Origin: Physcomitrium patens
Lineage: Eukaryota; Streptophyta; Bryopsida; Funariales; Funariaceae
Assembly (NCBI RefSeq): GCF_000002425.4
Contig: NC_037271.1
Span: 11,416,786 to 11,480,785, forward strand
Direction: 5' to 3'
Length of the DNA: 64,000 nucleotides
Part shown: positions 12,751 to 25,779 of the stretch, one piece after another
How positions within the stretch are numbered: the first letter of the stretch is position 1
Layout of the letters: every line of letters starts with the position of its first letter
The notes under the pieces: model-generated
Databases searched by the model: none
Told to the model about the DNA's origin: nothing
Seen by the model: the letters and a program-made list of their open reading frames with translations, nothing else
Translations under genes and position numbers: made by a program

Positions 12751-14970
12751 TGTCATGGACGTACTCATAATTACATATCCAAATATGTAGAAGTAAGTAA
12801 AAATATTTAAAGGTAAGTTAATTCTATAGTATTTGATATAGAAGCTTCATAGAAGCTTTATAGATGCAGCTTTGACTTCATAGGTATCTTTAATTGACTT
12901 TTTGGATTAAAAATGTGGTCAACAAGTTGGCCATGTGCAACACAAGTTCTAGCTTGAAGACCAAGCTAACTATATGGCCCACACATAGAAAAACTTGCCT
13001 TGTAAGTCAAGGCATGTGTCCTAAAAAGTCAACACATATTGGAGGTCCTATAGAACATTGCCACGTTGTCGTATTATGTGTTGTCTTGTTCGAGAATACA
13101 CTGGGTATCTGGTTGTGGAAGGTATAGTTATTTTTGCAAATAACAAAGAAACCCTAATAGATTTTATCCATGTATGAAGAATATAATTGAAATATCAATT
13201 TCCAAGTATTTAAAAATATTCCTCATAGTCATTTTAATCATACAATATTCCAATTTCTTTATTTCTTTTATAATTAAGTTGTTTTTGTTTTTCTTAACAA
13301 GCCCTAATCCTAGCCAGTGAGCTTTGACAAGCTGTAACTTTTGATCCAACTGTCCACTTAGTGTGAAATTTTACATCCAAATACCAGTATAAGCCTTCTA
13401 TATGCTCAAAAATTTTCAGCCCAACCCAACTTACAAATTGCAAGAAAACGCCCAAAAACCGCACTGATGACACTCGGCCGCAACCTTGAAATTTGATGTA
13501 GAAACTCCAGAAGTGATTTCTCCTTTGTCAACCATTAACTCCAGCTCAAAATTGAATAGCCGCTTGATCTCCAAATCTTCTATTACCAAGCCAAAAATTA
13601 CGTCGATCCAACTAGTAGATCTTCAGATATCACAGAAATCCTATCCAACCCTAGACTGCCAACTTCCGACAACTCTTTGTACTAAAACCCAAATATCTCT
13701 TGATTGTATTGTTAAATTAACACAAATTTTTGTATACACTTAGCACACCCAACTATCTAGACAATACCAAATTTTGATCTATAGATGCTACACGACTTGC
13801 ATAAACCGATTGAGAATGCAAACCATCAATGTTTTATATAAAATCCGAAATACCAAAATAAACACTGACTTTGAGTAGCAATTGCTCTCCCCTCACAAAT
13901 CCTAATGAAACCAAACTAGTGACCTTGAAAAGAGCTTGAAGCTAGCTCTTCGATCCAAAAAACCCGATCTGAAAAAAACCCCCTTCATTTCTTAACCTTC
14001 CTCTCCTTTAACCCTAATTCTCCCCTCTTTCAAACCCTAGCCTCTGATTTTCTTCAATCTTCCGTCTTGGATCCGGAATTGGCTCCTTCCATCTTAGATC
14101 CGGAATTGGCTCCTTCCGTCTTGGATCCGAAATTGATTCTCATCGTCAGAGCTTTCTCCTACGTTTTTAACTTTAAGAGATCTTTTTACTGAAAACAACG
14201 TTCCCTGAAACGGCACAGAGAACAGGACAGCCTAAAACAGAATCGAAACCCCGTAATCGGCACCACATTGAGTCGCCCGACTAATTCAAGTCTCATATCG
14301 GCTAAGAGTCCAGTAGTAAGACCCGGATGTTCTCGTAATTGGATCAAATTCGTCCTTCGCGTCAGATTGGCTGAGGCCTGTAGAAAGACCTGGATTTTCC
14401 CGTAATTAGACTGTATTGGATTGCCTGACCAATTCAGGTCTCATATAGGATAAGAGGACCCGGATTGGATTCTTGAAATTGGATCCAATTGGCTCTTCGA
14501 ACCAAGCTCACCCGTCGTGTGAATTGGTTCTTTTCCTTCCTGCTGACTCCCGTTATTGGAATCGAACGGAGCATTTCAGTATGCCCCGGTTGATTGTAAC
14601 GGGGTGATTGAACCTAGCCTCTCAGTATTTGCACTGGAATTGGTCGTTGCTCCCAATATTCGAGGTAACTGAAGATTAATAAAAGTCCTCTTTCTTTATA
14701 GTTTCACAGTATACTCGTGTTACAACACGACAACGTAGTCTCTAACTAGATAGTATATATAGAGACAAGAGTGAAGGCTTCTTCACTCTTGTCAACTCCT
14801 TTCTTGCTTCCAGTCTAGTTTCAAGGGTCTCTAATTTTCTTGTCTTTTGGCAATAGCCATTCGAGTTTTTCTTTTAATATACATACTTATTTATTTATAT
14901 TTTTTTACCTTTCTTTGAGTAAAGGCTCACTTGTCGAAATTGCTTTTTCATCGAATTCTTATCCTCAACA
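12751..14970 (+). repeat. 5' LTR of element Z, interrupted by a family-B solo LTR
   Basis: A family-A LTR begins TGTCATGG at 12751 and ends CCTCAACA at 14970. Removing the family-B LTR (13067-14732) and one 4-bp duplication leaves 550 bp. The leader hairpin at 14764-14793 is perfect. The preceding five bases, ATAGT (12746-12750), are the target duplication of Z; their partner is the inverted ACTAT at 19335-19339. Confidence 0.85.
13067..14732 (+). mobile_element. Solo LTR of family B
   Basis: 1666 bp, beginning TGTCGTATTA and ending AACACGACA, with matching short inverted ends (TGTCGT/ACGACA). It is flanked by a 4-bp duplication ACGT (13063-13066 and 14733-14736). It aligns with the LTRs of the full family-B element at 52127-61422 but carries fewer internal tandem units (two GGTCTCATAT motifs against five). 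No internal region is present, so it is a solo LTR left by LTR-LTR recombination. Orientation is given by analogy and is arbitrary. Confidence 0.85.
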
Positions 14971-15182
14971 AATTGACAAGAATACACCTACAATATCAGA
15001 GCTTTGTCTAATCTTGATTAAGAGTAGATTACCCCTTTTTCTTGATGAGATATTAGCATATTAGAAGTTGTGGATTATCGTCTTCTAAACTGATATTGTC
15101 CTTAGTATTTTTTTTGTTCTCAAGTCCTCTCTTGTATTTGTCTTCAGCGATATTAGACATCTTCTCTTTTTTAAGTGTTATC

Positions 15183-16190
15183 ATGGCAGAACTTGTTGAA
15201 ATGAAGAGTGCAATGGCACAAATGCAAGAGCAATTGAGGGAGTTAATGCTTGCAATGCATCAACTCAATTTATCACCACAAAGAGCAACAAGATTGGTAA
15301 GAAGTGAAGATATAGAAATGGTTGGAGCTGCTTCAACATCTGAACCAAACCATGTCTTTTTTCCTATGGTGGAACGCCCTTCCAGTATTAGAGAACCAAG
15401 AATTGCCCTATCCGAGAAGTTTCATAGCACCAAATCCAAGTTTTGAGGATTTATCAATCAAGTACAACTTATGATTGAACTTCAACCCCAAAGCTATCCA
15501 ACTCTAGGATTACAAGTCAAGTTTATTGGAACACTACTTTCTGATTCTTCATTATCATGGATTTCATCTTTTCTTGAATGATGAGATCCAATAATGGATA
15601 ATCTAGAGGCTTTTTTGGCAGAGTTTTGATCCATGTATGGAGAACATGATGCAATTCGTGTTGCAATCAATAAGATCCATATTTTACGACAAGGCAATCG
15701 ATCAGTAATGTTGTATGCTTCAGAATTTCAACAACTTGCAACTCATATCAAGTAAGATGATGCTGCATTTATTAGTCAATTTCTCTACGGATTACAATAT
15801 GAGGTAAAAAAATTAATGCTCAACTTAGTTGATCCTCAAACATTAAATCGAGCAATTGATTTTGCTGTGAAGTGCGACAATCACCTTTTTGAATTTCAAT
15901 CTGAGAACCGTACAAGTGGACCTCAATGTTACTATAATTCAATCGCAACACCAACACCTCTTCAACTCATACATTCGAAAGTAGAGGATATGTAAATTGA
16001 TGCAGTATGTTTCAAACCTCTTATTGAACAAGAAAAGATTCATTGTCATCAAGAAGGATTATGTTTTCATTGTGGAGAACCAAAACACACTGCTCAACAT
16101 TGTCCGAAGAAACGACGTAACCAAAAAATGAGAAGTATGGCTGTCAAAGAAGATAATATGTCAGAAAATGAGTTTGTCCAGCTACAATAG
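15183..16190 (+). pseudogene. gag of the left arm
   Basis: The frame opens at MAELVEMKSAMAQMQEQ (ATG 15183), a probable coiled-coil N-terminus, and stays in one frame for 336 codons to TAG at 16188-16190. The CCHC zinc knuckle LCFHCGEPKHTAQHCPKK is complete near 16070-16110. Internal stops include TGA at 15444-15446 (CGA expected) and TAA near 15995. Gag forms the particle that carries the element RNA. Between about 15,480 and 15,960 this copy differs from the opposite arm, whereas the flanks match. Confidence 0.85.
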
Positions 16191-19100
16191 GGACTGTGCA
16201 ACTGGAACCTTACACAACAACTAGTAAAAGTCATATTCTCTCCTCAGAACCCTCTCCTTCTTTTACATTAAATATTATTTTAGGACCTAAACATTACAAA
16301 GTCTCTGCCTTGTTAGATTCAAGAGCCTCAGCGTATTTTTTAGATGAAGAATTTACCAAAAGACATAGCATATCTTTAGTAAAGAAAACTAAACCTATTC
16401 ATATAGAAGTCATAGATGGTTGCGTATTATCTTCTAAAGATATTATCCACAAAACCCTTCTTATAGAAGTAATAATCAATAGTCATAATAGCTTTGTAGT
16501 ATTTAATATCATTAGATCTCCCTCTAATCTAGTCATTTTAGGTTTATCATGGTTAGAAAAATACAACCCTCAAATAGATTGGATTTTTTGAACTCTTACT
16601 TTCTCTAAAAGTATAACTAACAGTGTAATTAATCAAGTAGAGAGTCATAAGTCCAGTTCAATTAAACTTGTATTTATAGGTACAAAAGCTTTCTTGCATA
16701 CTGCTATGAAAGAATCACCATAAATTATTTATGCGACACCTGTTTCTATTGGTGGAAAGACTTCAAGTCGCATTCCAAGCCAATATCAAGAATTTCAAGA
16801 TATATTCAAAAAAAAAGGATGCAGATACACTCCCGAAACATCGTCCCTATGATTGTTCAATTGACCATCAAGAAGGAGCACAATCGCCATTCGGACCAAT
16901 CTATAGTTTATCACAAAATGAGTTGACTGAAATCAAGGAGTATATTGAAGAAAATCTAGCCAAGAATTTCATATGCCATTCTAAATCTCTGGTAGGAGCT
17001 CCAATTCTATTTATGAAGAAAAAAGATGGATCATTGCGGATGTGTGTTGATTATCGAGGACTCAACAAGATTACCATCAAGAACAAGTATCCACTACCTT
17101 TAATATCTGGACTTCTTGATCAGCTAAATCAAGCTAAGATCTATATAAAAATAGATCTCCGAGGACCATACAACCTAGTACGCATCAAAGAAGGAGATGA
17201 ATGGAAGACTGCGTTTCAAACTAGGTATGGAAATTTTGAATACAACATCATGCCTTTTGGACTTATAAATATACCAGTAGCTTTTCAACATTTAATGAAT
17301 GATATTTTTTGAGAGTTTTTGGACGATTTTGTGGTCTGTTATTTAGACGACATCTTGATCTATTCTAAGAATCTAGAAGAACACGAACTTCATGTTCATC
17401 GTATGTTACAAAAATTAAGAGATGCAAGACTCTATGCCAAGATAGAAAAGTGTGTATTCCACACTACTCAAGTCAATTTTGTAGGTTACATCATTTCAAA
17501 TGATGGACTTATGATGGATCCTAAAAAAATTTAAATTATTATAGATAGGAAGATTCCAAAAATGGTAAGAGATGTCCAATGCTTTTAAGAATTTTCCAAC
17601 TACTATCAGATCTTCATCAAAGATTTCTTTCAAGTTGCAACTCCACTTACACGGTTGACTTGTAAAGATAAACTCCAATGGAATCAAGGAGCGGAAGTTG
17701 CTTTTGAATCTTTGAAGACACCGTTTGTTTCTGCACCAATCTTATATCGTGTTGATTTTTTCAAAGCATTCTTTATGGAAACAGATGCATCAGACTTTGC
17801 TTTGGGTGCGGTTTTGTCACAAATGGAAACAGATGACAAACTTCATCCAGTAGCCTTTCATTCAAGAAAATTCTCAGTAGCAAAAATCAATTATGAGATC
17901 CATAACAAAGAACTTCTTGTAATTGTGGATTCTTTTCAAGAATGGCATCATTATCTAGAAGACGCTTCCAGTCTAGTCACCGTATATATGGATCACAAGA
18001 ACCTCGAGTATTTCATGTCAACACGCGTATTAAATCGTCGTCAAGCTCGTTGGAGCATGTCTTTATGAAGATTCGAGTTCATCATCACTTATTGGCTAAG
18101 AAAACAATAAGATTTATCCGATGCTTTGTCTAAACGTTCTTATCTTGCATCAAAAGAAGGAGATGCAGCTTTTGAGCAACAAAGATCAGTTCTCTTGAAG
18201 CTGGAGCAATTTCATCTTCAAGCAATAAAATTAACATTGACTGTTGATTTAACTTTTTTCAAGCAAGTCTAGTTAAGTATGTCTTCAGACCCTCTTGTTC
18301 ATGATATCAAGAATAATTCTTCTAAATCTCATGATCCCTCTAAATTTGAGTTCAAAAACAACCTAATCTATTTCAAAAGATGCCTATATGATCCAGAAGG
18401 AGAAGCATGTTTATGTGTTCTTCAAGCTTGTCATGACTTCCCAGCAGCAAGACATTTTGGATACAATAAGACTTTAGAGCTAATATCTAGGAATTTTTGG
18501 TGGCCTCAAATATAAAAGGCAATCAAAGATTTTGTACAATCATGTGATGTTTGCTCAAGATCAAAAACTCCTCGTCATCTACCTTTTGGACTTCTTCAGC
18601 CATTATCCATTCTAGAACAACCATGGTCTTCTGTTTCTATGGACTTCATCACGGATCTTTCAATCTCAGGTTCTTATGACTTTATATTCATGATAGTAGA
18701 TTGTTTTATTAAGATGGCACATTTTGTACTATGTACAAAATCTATCATAGGTGAAGAAATAGCTAAGCTCTTTTTTGTCAATATCTATTGCTATCATGGA
18801 TTATCCAAGGATATTATATCAGATAGGGGAACACAATTTGAATCAAGATTTTGGCAGACTCTTTTCAAGATTCTAAAAGTGGATATAAAACTATCCTCGA
18901 CATTCCATCCTCAAACTGATGGACAAACGCAGCGTGTTAATCAAGTTTTGGAGCAATATTTAAATGTACTATCAACTATCAACAAGATGATTGGACAACT
19001 CTTTTGCCATTGGCAGAGTTTGCTTAGAATAATTCAGTACATTCTTCTATAAAACAAAAAACTTTCTTTGCTAATTATGATTATCATCCATGACTTGATA

Positions 19101-19339
19101 CTTTTGACATTTCAAAAGTTGATAATCCTGCTGCAAAAGCTTTGGTGATTCATTTGTGAAAGCTACATGGAACGATGAAGGCATTGTTAAAAGAGGCTTA
19201 AGAACAACAAAAGGTCAATGCGATGTCTATCGAAAAGAACAACCACCATTTCATTTGGGTGATAAGGTCTAGCTAATTCGTCATAATATCAAGACCACTC
19301 GTCCTTGAGACAGGTTGGACTATCGAAGGCCTAAACTAT
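16160..19339 (+). pseudogene. pol of the left arm (protease, RT, RNase H, integrase)
   Basis: Pol overlaps the gag end in the -1 frame. Domains in order: protease (about 16290-16560) with LDSRAS where LDSGAS is expected; reverse transcriptase (about 16900-17540) with [10 protein letters not shown] and YLDD near 17340; RNase H (about 17740-18060) with METDASDFALG; integrase zinc-binding H2C2 region (about 18420-18570); integrase core (18639-19000) with the two Asp positions present but GQTQRVNQ where the catalytic Glu is expected. Stops at 16589, 17310, 17532, 18066 and 18513 break it. The same stops occur in the right arm. The element cannot make its own enzymes. Confidence 0.85.
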
Positions 19340-19882
19340 TGTTAAGGATAAGAACTCAATGAAAAAGTAATTTTGAGAAGTGAGCCTTAGTCAATAAAAA
19401 TCCATCCAGTATTCCACGTGTGTCTTCTTGAATCGTACAAGATAGTAGACATACCAAGAAGACGATAAGGTCCAGACTCTTGAAACTAGACTAGAAGTAA
19501 GAAAGGAATTGATAAGAGTGAAGAAGGCTTCATTCTTGTCTCTATGTATACTATCTAACTAGTGGCAACGCAGCGACATTCTATAGGACCTCCAATATGT
19601 GTTGACTTTGTAGGACACATGCTTGACTTACAAGGCAATTTTTTCTATGTGTGAGCCACATAAATAGCTTGGTCTTCCAGCTAACAACATGTGTGGCACA
19701 TGGCCAACTTGTTGACCAAGTTTCTAATCCAAAAAGTCAATTAAAGACACCTATGAAGTCAAAGTTGTGTCTAAGAAGCTTCTATGAAGCTTTGATATAA
19801 AATACTATAGAATTAACTTACTTTTATGTACTTTTATTTATTTCTACATATTTGTATATGTAATTATGAGTATTCCGTGACA
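19340..19882 (-). repeat. 3' LTR of element Z with an internal foreign patch
   Basis: A minus-oriented family-A LTR, 543 bp, beginning TGTTAAGG right after ACTAT and ending CCGTGACA. Bases 19390-19477 are not LTR. They are a plus-strand piece of the integrase C-terminal region that matches the reverse complement of 22460-22547 in the right arm, and they replace roughly the same length of normal LTR. Confidence 0.8.
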
Positions 19883-19920
19883 TTACTCCCCCTTCAAGGA
19901 ACGAGTTGTACGAGGAGCAG

Positions 19921-21731
19921 TGTTGTAATGTGTGAAGTCTTGCTTGAGAATGCTCCGGGCACTTGGCTGTAGAAGGAAGAATAGAAATTGCGATAACAAA
20001 ATCCTAAATAGAATACTAACAATGCTCTAATTAGACTGTAATAATAGTAAACAAACGTAATCAAATTCAAAACAACTCAAAGAAATTTCCAACAAACAAT
20101 AAAATTCTTAAAGAAATATTAGAATGATTACAAATTTTACTCAAATATATGTTAATTCAACCTTAATTTAATTCTAGTTAAAACCCTATTCAATTTCACT
20201 CAACTTTAGACCAAACCTAATTAAATCTTAAACCCTAATAAATCCTAAATCCTAAGACAAATCCTAAACAAATCTTAAATTAAACCCTATTCCAAACCCT
20301 AAACCCTAAACCAAACCCTAAATCAAACCCTTAACCAGAATCCTAATCCAACCCTAAACCCTAGAACCAAACCTTAAAATCAAACCCTAACCAAACTCTA
20401 CTCTAAAGTCCTAAATCAAAACCTAACCAAACCCTAAACCCTAATCCAAACCCTGATCCAATCTTAAACTCTAATCCAAACCCTAAACCCTAAACAAAAT
20501 CTTAAATCAAACCCTAACTAAATCCTAATCCAAATCTTAATCCAAACCTTAAATAAAACCCTAACCAAACTCTAAATCCTAATCCAAACCTAAAATCAAA
20601 TCCTAACCAAATCCTAAACCCGAATCCAAACCCTAATCCAAACCCTTAACTGAACCCTAGCCAAACCCTAATTCAAATCTTAGTAATTCCTATGACAGAT
20701 TTAAACCTCAATATCTAATGAATAAACCGTTGATCTCAATTCAAAATTTGCACACTTCTTAAAAATCAAGTTTAAAACAAGAAAATTATTTTTTTGAAAA
20801 GGATCGGACTTACCAAATTGACGAAAACCTCAAAAATGTGTTCGGGTGTTAGCTGGCCTCCTTCTCTAATCTTGTTGCTAATCTTCCAGAGCCAATTTCT
20901 CTTCTTTGCGCCGTTCGATTGGTTTCAAATTTCTTATGGACATAGAAAAACAAGTCTTTTATCCTCTCAGATAAGTTTTACTCCAATCCAACTAGTAGAT
21001 TGCATGAAATCTTAAAATCCCTCACTAGACCTAAAATTCTACTTTCTGAGACCTTGACTCACTTAAACCTCAATATCTCTCAGTTCAACCGTTAGATCAA
21101 GCTCAAATTCACAATATGTATTCAACACAACTGTAACCATGAACCCAAAAAACTTCACTTGTAGATCTTCAACAAAACTCTCGAAATCACTCAAAACATA
21201 AATCCCATTTTATTTCATAAAACCCAAGTCATCTGAAAAAAACTCAACTTTGTAAAGCTCTTAAAAATTCATATCAACTCCAAATCACCCAAAATCAACG
21301 CCTATAAAAACCCTATCGAATCTTCTCTCCAACCCCTTTCTCCGATCTGCCAAAGAATCCCGGAGTCGTCTTCGAAACTCGGTTTTGTGCCTTAGGGTCT
21401 GATTTTGATCCTAGTTCAAAACCGGCCCTCTCCGGGTATCAATATCTAGTTTTTCTAAGTAATTTTTTTCTAGAATTTACTCTTCAATTTCTTCTAAAGA
21501 TTCCTATATCATTTATTTTTCCAATCTACTTTGATTTGCTTTACTTATGGTACTACAAAGTAAGTAGAAGTCACCTTTCTAGAAGGCAGCATTGTTACCT
21601 TTTAATTTTTCTACCCCTTTGGCTATTAACTATATTTCTAAGATAATTTGTTCTAATACTTTTAACTAAGAAATCTTAAATTATAATAATCTCCACACTC
21701 TTTCACATATTAATTGTGTTACATCACGACA
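19921..21731 (+). mobile_element. Diverged family-B-like solo LTR with telomere-like repeats
   Basis: An 1811-bp insertion beginning TGTTGTAATG and ending ACATCACGACA. Its first 60 bases follow the family-B LTR start (ATGCTCCGGGCACTTGGCTG against GTGCCGGGCGTCTGGCTG). It is flanked by GCAG (19917-19920) and GCGG (21732-21735), a probable 4-bp duplication with one change, and it splits the 3' end of Z. The interior is unlike other family-B LTRs and contains the repeat tract at 20160-20690. No coding region is supported. Confidence 0.65.
20160..20690. repeat. Degenerate plant-telomere-like tract (CCCTAAA variants)
   Basis: Many units of AACCCTAA, CCAAACCCTAAACC and related variants, a degraded form of the plant telomere repeat TTTAGGG read on the opposite strand. 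The units are imperfect and interspersed, not a clean array. The tract lies inside an LTR-like insertion, far from any sign of a chromosome end. Confidence 0.8.
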
Positions 21732-21738
21732 GCGGTCA

Positions 21739-22161
21739 TCACATGTTGAAGAAATCTATGATGCGACAAATTATATTCGCCACATATTGTAATCTTTGTT
21801 CTCTTCAAAGATGAATGATAGGGCCTCTCAACCATCGGTAGTGTCCTATATAAGGGCGGGAAGACCACCTACTTATTTCATCATTGTTGAGGCCTTCATA
21901 ACTTCCTTCGAATAGAACATTTGGAACACCATCAGCAGTTGTTCAAACCTCTAGGAAAATTACCAAACATCGGAAGTTCCTTTCCAAGTCGTGATACCAA
22001 ACGCATTGTATCTCGTCATCTATTGAAGGAAGAATATGTCGTTCTTGAAGATCTTCATCTCGATTGTGTCGTCTTGAAGGTTGTAATAATCATAATGTTT
22101 TGTCCCACAAGTCAACAAATAAAGGCTCTTCAAACGAATCCGGTGGTTGTTGGTTCTCCAT
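21739..22161 (-). pseudogene. ORF-X of element Z
   Basis: 423 nt, ATG at 22161 and TGA at 21739-21741, beginning MENQQPPDSFEEPLF. Later blocks VWYHDL and LFEGSYEGLN match the other copies. Two or three internal stops are present. Function is unknown; it lies about 95 bp after the pol stop. Confidence 0.6.
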
Positions 22162-22255
22162 CTCTTGAGCGTCACATTTATAAAGAAACTACAAACAAGG
22201 ATTGACAGTAGAATATTATCTTACCTAGATGTTGTTTCTTTTTTAAAGAAGGTTT

Positions 22256-25200
22256 TCATCTTGATTTTGATAGATGTTGTCGAAGAAAAGCCTCCACCGC
22301 CTTTGCTGCAATTACAAGATTCTTTATTGGCTCTCATGTGCATTCACTAATATCACATCCATGCCAATGGACAAGATATTCCAATTTATTTCAACGTCGC
22401 CTTGAATCTAAGACTTTTTCTACATCAAACTCTTCAATATTGTCCACTTCTATAGGAAGAGGTGGACCTTATCGTCTTCTTGGTATGTCTACTATCTTGT
22501 ACGATTCAAGAAGACACACGTGGAATACTGGATGGATTTTTATTGACTCCGATAGATTTAAATGATATGCAACTGGATTAATTTGTATAGAAATAGAAAA
22601 TGGTCCTCCCTTTCGATAGTCCAATTTGTCACAAGGACGAGTGGTCTTGATATTATGACGAATTAGCTAGACCTTATCACCCAAATGAAATGGTGGTTGT
22701 TCTTTTCGATAGACATCGCATTGACCTTTTGTTGTTCTTAAGCCTCTTTTAACAATGCCTTCATCGTTCCATGTAGCTTTCACAAATGAATCGCCAAAGC
22801 TTTTGCAGCAGGATTATCAACTTTTGAAATGTCAAAAGTATCAAGTCATGGATGATAACCATAATTAACAAAGAAAGGTTTTTGTTTTATAGAAGAATGT
22901 ACTGAATTATTCTAAGCAAACTCTGCCAATGGCAAAAGAGTTGTCCAATCATCTTGTTGATAGTTGATAGTACATTTAAATATTGCTCCAAAACTTGATT
23001 AACACGCTGCGTTTGTCCATCAGTTTGAGGATGGAATGTCGAGGATAGTTTTATATCCACTTTTAGAATCTTGAAAAGAGTCTGCCAAAATCTTGATTCA
23101 AATTGTGTTCCCCTATCTGATATAATATCCTTAAATAATCCATGATAGCAATAGATATTGACAAAAAAGAGCTTAGCTATTTCTTCACCTATGATAGATT
23201 TTGTACATGGTACAAAATGTGCCATCTTAATAAAATAATCTACTATCATGAATATAAAGTCATAAGAACCTGAGATTGAAAGATCCGTGATGAAGTCCAT
23301 AGAAACAGAAGACCATGGTTGTTCTAGAATGGATAATGGCTGAAGAAGTCCAAAAGGTAGATGACGAGGAGTTTTTGATCTTGAGCAAATATCACATGAT
23401 TGTACAAAATCTTTGATTGCCTTTTATATTTGAGGCCACCAAAAATTCCTAGATATTAGCTCTAAAGTCTTATTGTATCCAAAATGTCTTGCTGCTGGGA
23501 AGTCATGACAAGCTTGAAGAACACATAAACATGCTTCTCCTTCTGGATCATATAGGCATCTTTTGAAATAGATTAGGTTGTTTTTGAACTCAAATTTAGA
23601 GGGATCATGAGATTTAGAAGAATTATTCTTGATATCATGAACAAGAGGGTCTGAAGACATACTTAACTAGACTTGCTTGAAAAAAGTTAAATCAACAGTC
23701 AATGTTAATTTTATTGCTTGAAGATGAAATTGCTCCAGCTTCAAGAGAACTGATCTTTGTTGCTCAAAAGCTGCATCTCCTTCTTTTGATGCAAGATAAG
23801 AACGTTTAGACAAAGCATCGGATAAATCTTATTGTTTTCTTAGCCAATAAGTGATGATGAACTCGAATCTTCATAAAGACATGCTCCAACGAGCTTGACG
23901 ACGATTTAATACGCGTGTTGACATGAAATACTCGAGGTTCTTGTGATCCATATATACGGTGACTAGACTGGAAGCGTCTTCTAGATAATGATGCCATTCT
24001 TGAAAAGAATCCACAATTACAAGAAGTTCTTTGTTATGGATCTCATAATTGATTTTTGCTACTGAGAATTTTCTTGAATGAAAGGCTACTGGATGAAGTT
24101 TGTCATCTGTTTCCATTTGTGACAAAACCGCACCCAAAGCAAAGTCTGATGCATCTGTTTCCATAAAGAATGCTTTGAAAAAATCAACACGATATAAGAT
24201 TGGTGCAGAAACAAACGGTGTCTTCAAAGATTCAAAAGCAACTTCCGCTCCTTGATTCCATTGGAGTTTATCTTTACAAGTCAACCGTGTAAGTGGAGTT
24301 GCAACTTGAAAGAAATCTTTGATGAAGATCTGATAGTAGTTGGAAAATTCTTAAAAGCATTGGACATCTCTTACCATTTTTGGAATCTTCCTATCTATAA
24401 TAATTTAAATTTTTTTAGGATCCATCATAAGTCCATCATTTGAAATGATGTAACCTACAAAATTGACTTGAGTAGTGTGGAATACACACTTTTCTATCTT
24501 GGCATAGAGTCTTGCATCTCTTAATTTTTGTAACATACGATGAACATGAAGTTCGTGTTCTTCTAGATTCTTAGAATAGATCAAGATGTCGTCTAAATAA
24601 CAGACCACAAAATCGTCCAAAAACTCTCAAAAAATATCATTCATTAAATGTTGAAAAGCTACTGGTATATTTATAAGTCCAAAAGGCATGATGTTGTATT
24701 CAAAATTTCCATACCTAGTTTGAAACGCAGTCTTCCATTCATCTCCTTCTTTGATGCGTACTAGGTTGTATGGTCCTCGGAGATCTATTTTTATATAGAT
24801 CTTAGCTTGATTTAGCTGATCAAGAAGTCCAGATATTAAAGGTAGTGGATACTTGTTCTTGATGGTAATCTTGTTGAGTCCTCGATAATCAACACACATC
24901 CGCAATGATCCATCTTTTTTCTTCATAAATAGAATTGGAGCTCCTACCAGAGATTTAGAATGACATATGAAATTCTTGGCTAGATTTTCTTCAATATACT
25001 CCTTGATTTCAGTCAACTCATTTTGTGATAAACTATAGATTGGTCCGAATGGCGATTGTGCTCCTTCTTGATGGTCAATTGAACAATCATAGGGACGATG
25101 TTTCGGGAGTGTATCTGCATCCTTTTTTTTTGAATATATCTTGAAATTCTTGATATTGGCTTGGAATGCGACTTGAAGTCTTTCCACCAATAGAAACAGG

Positions 25201-25779
25201 TGTCGCATAAATAATTTATGGTGATTCTTTCATAGCAGTATGCAAGAAAGCTTTTGTACCTATAAATACAAGTTTAATTGAACTGGACTTATGACTCTCT
25301 ACTTGATTAATTACACTGTTAGTTATACTTTTAGAGAAAGTAAGAGTTCAAAAAATCCAATCTATTTGAGGGTTGTATTTTTCTAACCATGATAAACCTA
25401 AAATGACTAGATTAGAGGGAGATCTAATGATATTAAATACTACAAAGCTATTATGACTATTGATTATTACTTCTATAAGAAGGGTTTTGTGGATAATATC
25501 TTTAGAAGATAATACGCAACCATCTATGACTTCTATATGAATAGGTTTAGTTTTCTTTACTAAAGATATGCTATGTCTTTTGGTAAATTCTTCATCTAAA
25601 AAATACGCTGAGGCTCTTGAATCTAACAAGGCAGAGACTTTGTAATGTTTAGGTCCTAAAATAATATTTAATGTAAAAGAAGGAGAGGGTTCTGAGGAGA
25701 GAATATGACTTTTACTAGTTGTTGTGTAAGGTTCCAGTTGCACAGTCCCTATTGTAGCTGGACAAACTCATTTTCTGAC
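22256..25779 (-). pseudogene. pol of the right arm with chromodomain remnant
   Basis: Protease, RT, RNase H and integrase are almost base-identical to the left arm, including premature stops and the changed residues LDSRAS and GQTQRVNQ. In the integrase core only a few residues differ (VDYF for VDCF, CTKS preceded by P for L, GLFKD for GLSKD). Unlike the left arm, this copy continues through the integrase C-terminus into a chromodomain remnant (about 22460-22290) and the pol stop at 22256-22258. A chromodomain would tether integration to methylated histone in heterochromatin. Confidence 0.8.

Larger units (their letters stand above)
14971..19339 (+). mobile_element. Left arm of the T/Z inverted repeat: gag-pol
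   Basis: The plus-strand internal region of a family-A element is mirrored on the minus strand by 22600-26967. Positions in the two arms add to 41,939 over most of the length. The outer part (next to the LTR ending at 14970) belongs to Z. The inner end (about 19313-19339, finishing in ACTAT) belongs to T. The switch lies somewhere in the near-identical tract 15,965-19,312. Confidence 0.8.

Noticed and set aside
20160-20690. Telomere or chromosome end
   Set aside because: The units are degenerate, interspersed with other sequence and enclosed in an LTR-like insertion with retrotransposon DNA on both sides.
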